From assembly GCA_007258455.2 (NCBI GenBank), contig VDFB02270651.1, forward strand, positions 696,616,197-696,680,196: 64,000 nucleotides of DNA, read 5' to 3'. This document shows, piece after piece, positions 59,260 through 64,000 of the stretch. The notes under the pieces were generated by a model, which was not told the DNA's origin, made no database searches, and saw nothing but the letters and a program-made list of their open reading frames with translations. Origin of the DNA: Sequoia sempervirens (taxonomy: Eukaryota > Streptophyta > Pinopsida > Cupressales > Cupressaceae). Both the position numbers and the translations under genes were made by a program. Position 1 is the first letter of the stretch, and each line of letters opens with the position of its first letter.

Positions 59260-61701
59260 ACAATTTTCTACGTTTCAAATAGTCATTAATAAAATTGGGG
59301 TTAGATGTACTCTTATTGACAATGGATCGGGTCTTAATGGTTGTAGCATTGATCTCCTAGATAAGCTTGGTATGCATAAGAATCTCATACAACTTAATAA
59401 TATTTATATTAGTGGCTTTGATAATATTGGTAGGCAACCATTAGGAACAATAAGATGACCTATTAAGGTAGGGCTCATGGTTTTACCTACTCTTAATACT
59501 TTAATTCCATCTTCAAAAGTGGAACCATTACCTTCCAAGTATAATGATACCATGAATGAACTCTTGGGTGATGATTGGGGATTGTTATATTTTACATCCA
59601 CTTTCATTAGGTAGTACAAAATCTCACCATCAGAGTCCATAGAGTCAAAGATTGTTTCAACAAAATCTTGTGGTTCCTCTTCTCCAATTGTAAATGATAT
59701 GACTTCCTCTTCAAATACATTTTTTGATTAGGGTTCATTAGATTTTAAACCCTCCTTTGTGGGAGACCACAAAATCTCACAATCTCAACCTAAGGAGCAT
59801 TGCGTTTCATTTGCTCAATCTTGTTCTTGTAGTGTCAAAAATTGACTACCCTTGCAATTTCACCTATGCTTTTGTATCCACTTTAGTGTCCATTCCCTTA
59901 GTATTTGAATAGGATCACCTTATCCCTTGCATCAACCTTTTTACCCTCAAGATTCTCAAGACCCCTTTTCAATAGCTACCTTCTTATGTCAGCTTTGTGT
60001 TAACCTTGCGCTTTCCTTGTCTCTCACCATTTTTTAGCTTAATTTGTCTGAACACTAGTACATCACACGAATTCCCACATGTCGCATTATCATCTCACAA
60101 CATTTTAACCTTCAAAAGACTGTTCTTGAATCTCTTGCCACTTGTCACCTACTTTGGTCAGTGGAAATGGCTTCGAAAGCTTTGTAAGAGCTCAAGAATC
60201 TCTATTTCCCTCCTCTTCTCTCTTTAAAGTCTACTTTTAATTCATTTGAACTCTCTTGGTCTCTCTTAATCTTTTATCTCTTGCTCTCTCATTCTCTCTT
60301 CTCTTTCTCTTTTCTCTCAAGCTTGTACAACTCTCTACAACTTGCTACAACGGTTTCAAAGTTCTCACGACATTCTCTACAACTCTCTTGGCTCTCATAA
60401 CTTTCTATTTCTTTCTCTCTTTGGCTTCCTCAAGCCTTGCAGGTATTTATATTTGTCTTATGTCTTTGAGCATCTTGGGATTTATCACATCTCTTATTTA
60501 TTCATTTTTCTATCTCGTCTATTTATCTCTTTATTTATTTGTCTATCTGGTTGTTCATGGAGGTGAAAACATTGAAATCGGGGTTCTACCAAGGCAAGCC
60601 CCTAAACAACCCCAACATTTTCTCTCGTTCTTATGTGTGCAAGTGTTGGAGACATCTCTTTGCTAGATGCTTCATTTCTCAGTTTCCTGTGAGCATTTCC
60701 TTCTCCTTCTTCTCTTGTTTTATCACTTGCATTTCATTTAGTTTACATTGCTTTAAATTTTGTTATTCTCTATTATTTTGAACCTATATTTCAAGAGTTT
60801 CTAGTAAGTCAAAACAGTAGTAGTCATTTTACTATTTTGTGACATTATCAGTTTTTAGTCTATATGAGACGCCAGCACACCATTGGGACGTGCATGCATC
60901 GTACTGTCGTCCTTAGTCAAGAGCTTGTTAATCTATCCAGAAGACCTCTATGACCTACTCTTTTTGTTTTTGGAACTCTCATCATTTTATCATGCCACTT
61001 AAGCTTTGTTCCTTGAGGTAGTTGAGGGCCATTTGCTCCTTGAAGACTCTGCTTGTCCTGAGACTTGAGGGTAGCAAATTTCTACAGTTCTAAATCAACA
61101 AGTCCAAAAACATCATCCTATGATGAACTGATGGGGGCTCTTTAGCTTTCGTCCCTCATGTATTGGTGATATCTAACATTCACACTTAAACACCTAAAAA
61201 TGATTGGCATTCTTGCAAAAGAATCAATTCTTCTCATAAGCATGTAGATCAAACTTCTCCATCCAAGTTGGAAGTGTTATGGGCTTGGATTTAAAATTCT
61301 TTCCAAAAGTGGAAATAATGAAAACATAAAACAAGGAGTTAAGGATCATATGAAATCTACACCGTACTTTTCTAAAATGAGGTTAGGTTTCCAACATTCT
61401 TCTTCGTCTACATCTCATACTCCATCATCTACTATATTTAAAACATCATATAATAAGTGAGCAAACTTTGTATCCTACACCTTTATTAGAGCAAGATCAT
61501 ATTTTTTCAAGGCTTCTAAAAGCTCATTTGATTACTCTTCGTCCTCCAACGCATAAGAAATTTTATGAAAATAACTCTTTTTGTGCATATCATCAAGTGC
61601 ATGGTCATTCCACCAATGAATGCTAGGCCTTATATAATAAAATACAACTTAATGATTGTGGTGCTCTCCCATGTGTTGATGCACCTAATCATTCTAGATA
61701 A
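59260..61701 (+). pseudogene. Element D: protease, G-patch, zinc knuckle, split by a solo LTR
   Basis: Protease from about 59280 with Asp-Asn-Gly at 59318-59326, 'GLNGCSIDLLDKLG' and 'GRQPLGTI'. The 'LGRPW' end is deleted. 'DDWGLLYF' lies near 59570, then 'CVSFAQSCS' at 59800, matching 'CVSFSQLGS' in C. A solo LTR interrupts at 59828-61086. Then come a G-patch 'YGLGFKILSKSG' (near 61270-61395) and a zinc knuckle at 61582-61623 (Cys-x2-His-x4-His-x4-Cys, 'YHQVHGHSTNEC'). The ORF ends 'CGALPCVDAP' just before TAA at 61699. Apart from the missing upstream gag-like part, the order equals C. No pol follows. Confidence 0.78.
59828..61086 (+). mobile_element. Solo LTR inside element D (1259 bp)
   Basis: TGTAGTGTC...TTCTACA, bounded by identical GTTCT pentamers (59823-59827, 61087-61091). 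The start resembles LTR D. It contains a pyrimidine-rich leader-like part (60210-60430) and a block shared with LTR D (CATGGAGGT...GGCAAGCCCCTA, near 60555-60610 and 63422-63468). Frames inside it are not coding. Confidence 0.85.
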
Positions 61702-62779
61702 TAAAAATCTCTTCTATGGTATTGCTCCTCCTTATGTGGCATTTGTAGCTTCATGTGTTTACTCATTGCCATTCATGGTGTAAAATATTGTGTGCAACCA
61801 TATTCCTTTTATGGTAGCAACACTATAGTATCTAGCATGGTTGTCTTTGCCTTTATACTTGTGGGGAATTATAACTATTTTTGGGAGGTGTGTATTATTT
61901 TCAAGGATCCCCTCTTTCCCTTATTTTTCTTAAAATATCAATATAGCAAGTATATTGATATTTTAAGGGCCCCGACATATCATCCTATCCATTTTCATCA
62001 TCATATTATGATAGTTGACATATTAACATGCCCCTTTAGTGGTGTTGTTTATAATTCCCCTTGAGGCATGGTTACCAATTTGTCCTTTGTGACATTAAAC
62101 ATTGATTTGTCCCCTGCAATGTTAAACCTTTATGCACTCTTTAAGGCATGATTGGAAAAATTGTCCATGGATTTGGCATAAAGAATCTTGTTGATTCATG
62201 TACTTGAGCATTTTTACATGGACACCTAGCATAACACACCTTGATTTCGAATGGATCCATGTGTTTCATGAGTTATTTAGCATAACACAACTTGAAAATC
62301 CTTATGAGAGCACCATTTTGTCCAACACATTTGATGGATGATGCTTGATATTTGAGACAAATTTAAGACTAAGGTCTCTTTACCTTATCGACTCGAATCC
62401 TTTTTAGTAATAACCTTGTGTTTATCTTATTGTGTTTTTATTTATCTGTTTTATGTTTACTATGTGTCGTTGGCATGTATGCTTTGTGTCTTATGTGTGT
62501 TTGCTTCATGTATTTAGTGTGTTTTATTTATGTGTGCTTTGAGTATTCTTTTAAGTGTACTCCATCAATTGTTCATTGAGTACTTTATGTATGATTGAAT
62601 CTTGCTTTGTCTTATGTGCATGTTTGTCTTAACATTATGGATTGATGAGATCCTAAGTTGGGGGTTTGTTCACCCCTCAACTTGGTATTATCTTGCACCT
62701 TAAGTGTTTCAATATGGATGTTTATTCCTTTAGTGTGAGTATGAACATAGATATGAACATAAGATCATAAGTTCTCACT
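61702..62779 (+). other. 3' untranslated internal region of element D
   Basis: No pol. A hairpin AAGTTGGGGG / CCCCTCAACTT lies at 62655-62683. Confidence 0.55.
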
Positions 62780-62794
62780 AAAGTGGAGGCTAAA
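62780..62794 (+). other. Polypurine tract, element D
   Basis: AAAGTGGAGGCTAAA abutting LTR D. Confidence 0.75.
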
Positions 62795-64000
62795 TGTAGC
62801 ATCATAAATTGTCACCCTTGACAATTTCGCATTATCTTGACACTCTATTTTGCCTACAACATTAATTATAATAATAATTTATTCATTTTAAGGCTAGATC
62901 ATAAAATAATATTAAATTGCCTGATTTCTCAATAATTTTAGGGTAAAATCACCCGGTTAGGGGTGGGGGTGCCCTTGACCTTAAGGGTATCCTATCTAAA
63001 AAATTAAATTTGATGTTGGCCTTTAATGGTTTAGAAAGATCCTAGTTTGACCTATGTTCAAAAATGTCAATTGAAATACATATACAAACAAGTTTTATTT
63101 CTTATTTGAACATTAGAGAAGGCAATTATGAATGAGACTTGTTATTACGATACAATTATTATGGAGAAGTATCGAGTTATCCTCTACATGCTATCTACAA
63201 CAAGCTATTGTGTTTTGGGAGCTAACCTTTTACAGGTCTATCAAGCAATTGAGGCATCCATCAATCAAAATTTGTAGCAATTTGTGGTGTGGAATCACTT
63301 CATCAAGGATTTCACATCAAGGTAACATTGTCATTTATCATTTACCATTTCAGTCAATTATTGTTATTTTGGCCTCTTCCTGACCTAGGGTTTCCCTCTT
63401 AATCATCATCAAGTACTATACATGGAGGTAGAAATACCAAAATGGGGTTTGAATTAGGCAAGCCCCTATACAACACAACCTTTCCCCCTCTTTTCATGTG
63501 CGCAGGTCAAGTTTGAAAGTTTCATTAGTTAAAAGTTATAGAAAACACAAAGCAAACTATAACTCACATCTCAAAGTTTTTCCTAAAAACAACATTTTTG
63601 TCTAGGGCACCCAACTACTTAGTCCATCTACTTCAACCTCAAATTTATAACACAGGTTACTCTTTGCCTCTATTTCTCATATCTAGAGCTATTATGTGGT
63701 TTTCCATTTTTGTTTATATTTTTCAAATCTAGGTTTACATGTCAAATAGGTTTGTTAAAACACATCAAATTTATCATCACAACAAACAAAAAAACACAAA
63801 CCCTAGGAGATTGGATCTCTCTCATGGTAGCAAGCTAATCATCAACCCTATTTGGTTTGTGTCCAAATGTGGAGTCAAGTGAAAAGAGGTCAATCCTAAT
63901 ATTTAGGATCACTTTTCCTATTTCACAGTAGGTAGAGAGAGGAAGAGGGAAGATAGAGAGTAGTGATGAAAGGATGGAGGGAGGGAGGGAGAGAGAGGGG
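62795..64000 (+). mobile_element. LTR D, cut by the window edge
   Basis: TGTAGCATCATAAATTGTCA after a PPT. Its first ~900 bases match 44979-45890. A GA-rich tract starts near 63935 and runs off the window. Confidence 0.78.

Noticed and set aside
60256..60666. 136-codon plus ORF rich in Leu, Phe and Ser, suggestive of membrane segments
   Set aside because: Lies inside the solo LTR, in a pyrimidine-rich leader-like tract.

Overview
The window looks like nuclear DNA of a large-genome plant. I recognise no intact host gene. It is AT-rich and almost entirely nested, decayed retrotransposons: Ty3/gypsy elements of the Tat type, a Copia-like solo LTR, a 5'-truncated LINE and a tRNA-derived SINE. 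Long LTRs, Tat-type polyproteins, an antisense plant-mobile-domain ORF and widespread CAG-to-TAG-type decay all point to a seed plant. A conifer or similar giant genome is my guess and is not proven.

Layout. 1-6772: minus-strand gag-protease remnants of one gypsy element, with a 1.89 kb gag-pro block present three times in tandem, then its LTR (6773-7530). 7484-11555: plus-strand protease/G-patch pseudogene ('A') with no pol, then a polypurine tract (PPT), LTR A, and a primer-binding site (PBS) opening another internal region. That region holds a Copia-like solo LTR (11640-13263) and an acidic, unidentified broken ORF (13380-15080). 17041-17850: PBS and LTR of a minus-strand gypsy element. 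18505-18640: SINE with perfect target duplication. 19291-21530: LINE fragment.

23285-42989 is one complete Tat-type element of 19.7 kb on the minus strand, with 1.38 kb LTRs, near-matching 5-bp target duplications, PBS, PPT, gag, pro, G-patch, RT, RNase H, a second RNase H and integrase. Between integrase and the 3' LTR it carries an antisense plant-mobile-domain ORF with a coiled-coil tail. It sits inside the leader of another element whose LTR is 43415-44767.

44768-64000 is a mosaic. It holds two LTRs head to head around a purine tract, LTR C and the minus-strand protease/G-patch/zinc-knuckle pseudogene C (48326-50511), LTR F (from 51780), a 1.54 kb tandem duplication (53481-56517), and the plus-strand copy D of the same pol-less family (59260-62794), split by a solo LTR with perfect target duplication (59828-61086) and followed by its own LTR to the window edge.

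The most unusual signals are four. First, a pol-less family (A, C, D) in which protease is followed by a G-patch and, in C and D, by a gag-type zinc knuckle at the very end of the ORF. Second, a roughly 34-nt imperfect hairpin that recurs two to three times per LTR in three LTR families, with a compensatory base-pair change. Third, LTRs flanked by a PPT on one side and a PBS on the other. Fourth, the antisense mobile-domain ORF killed mainly by TAG stops.
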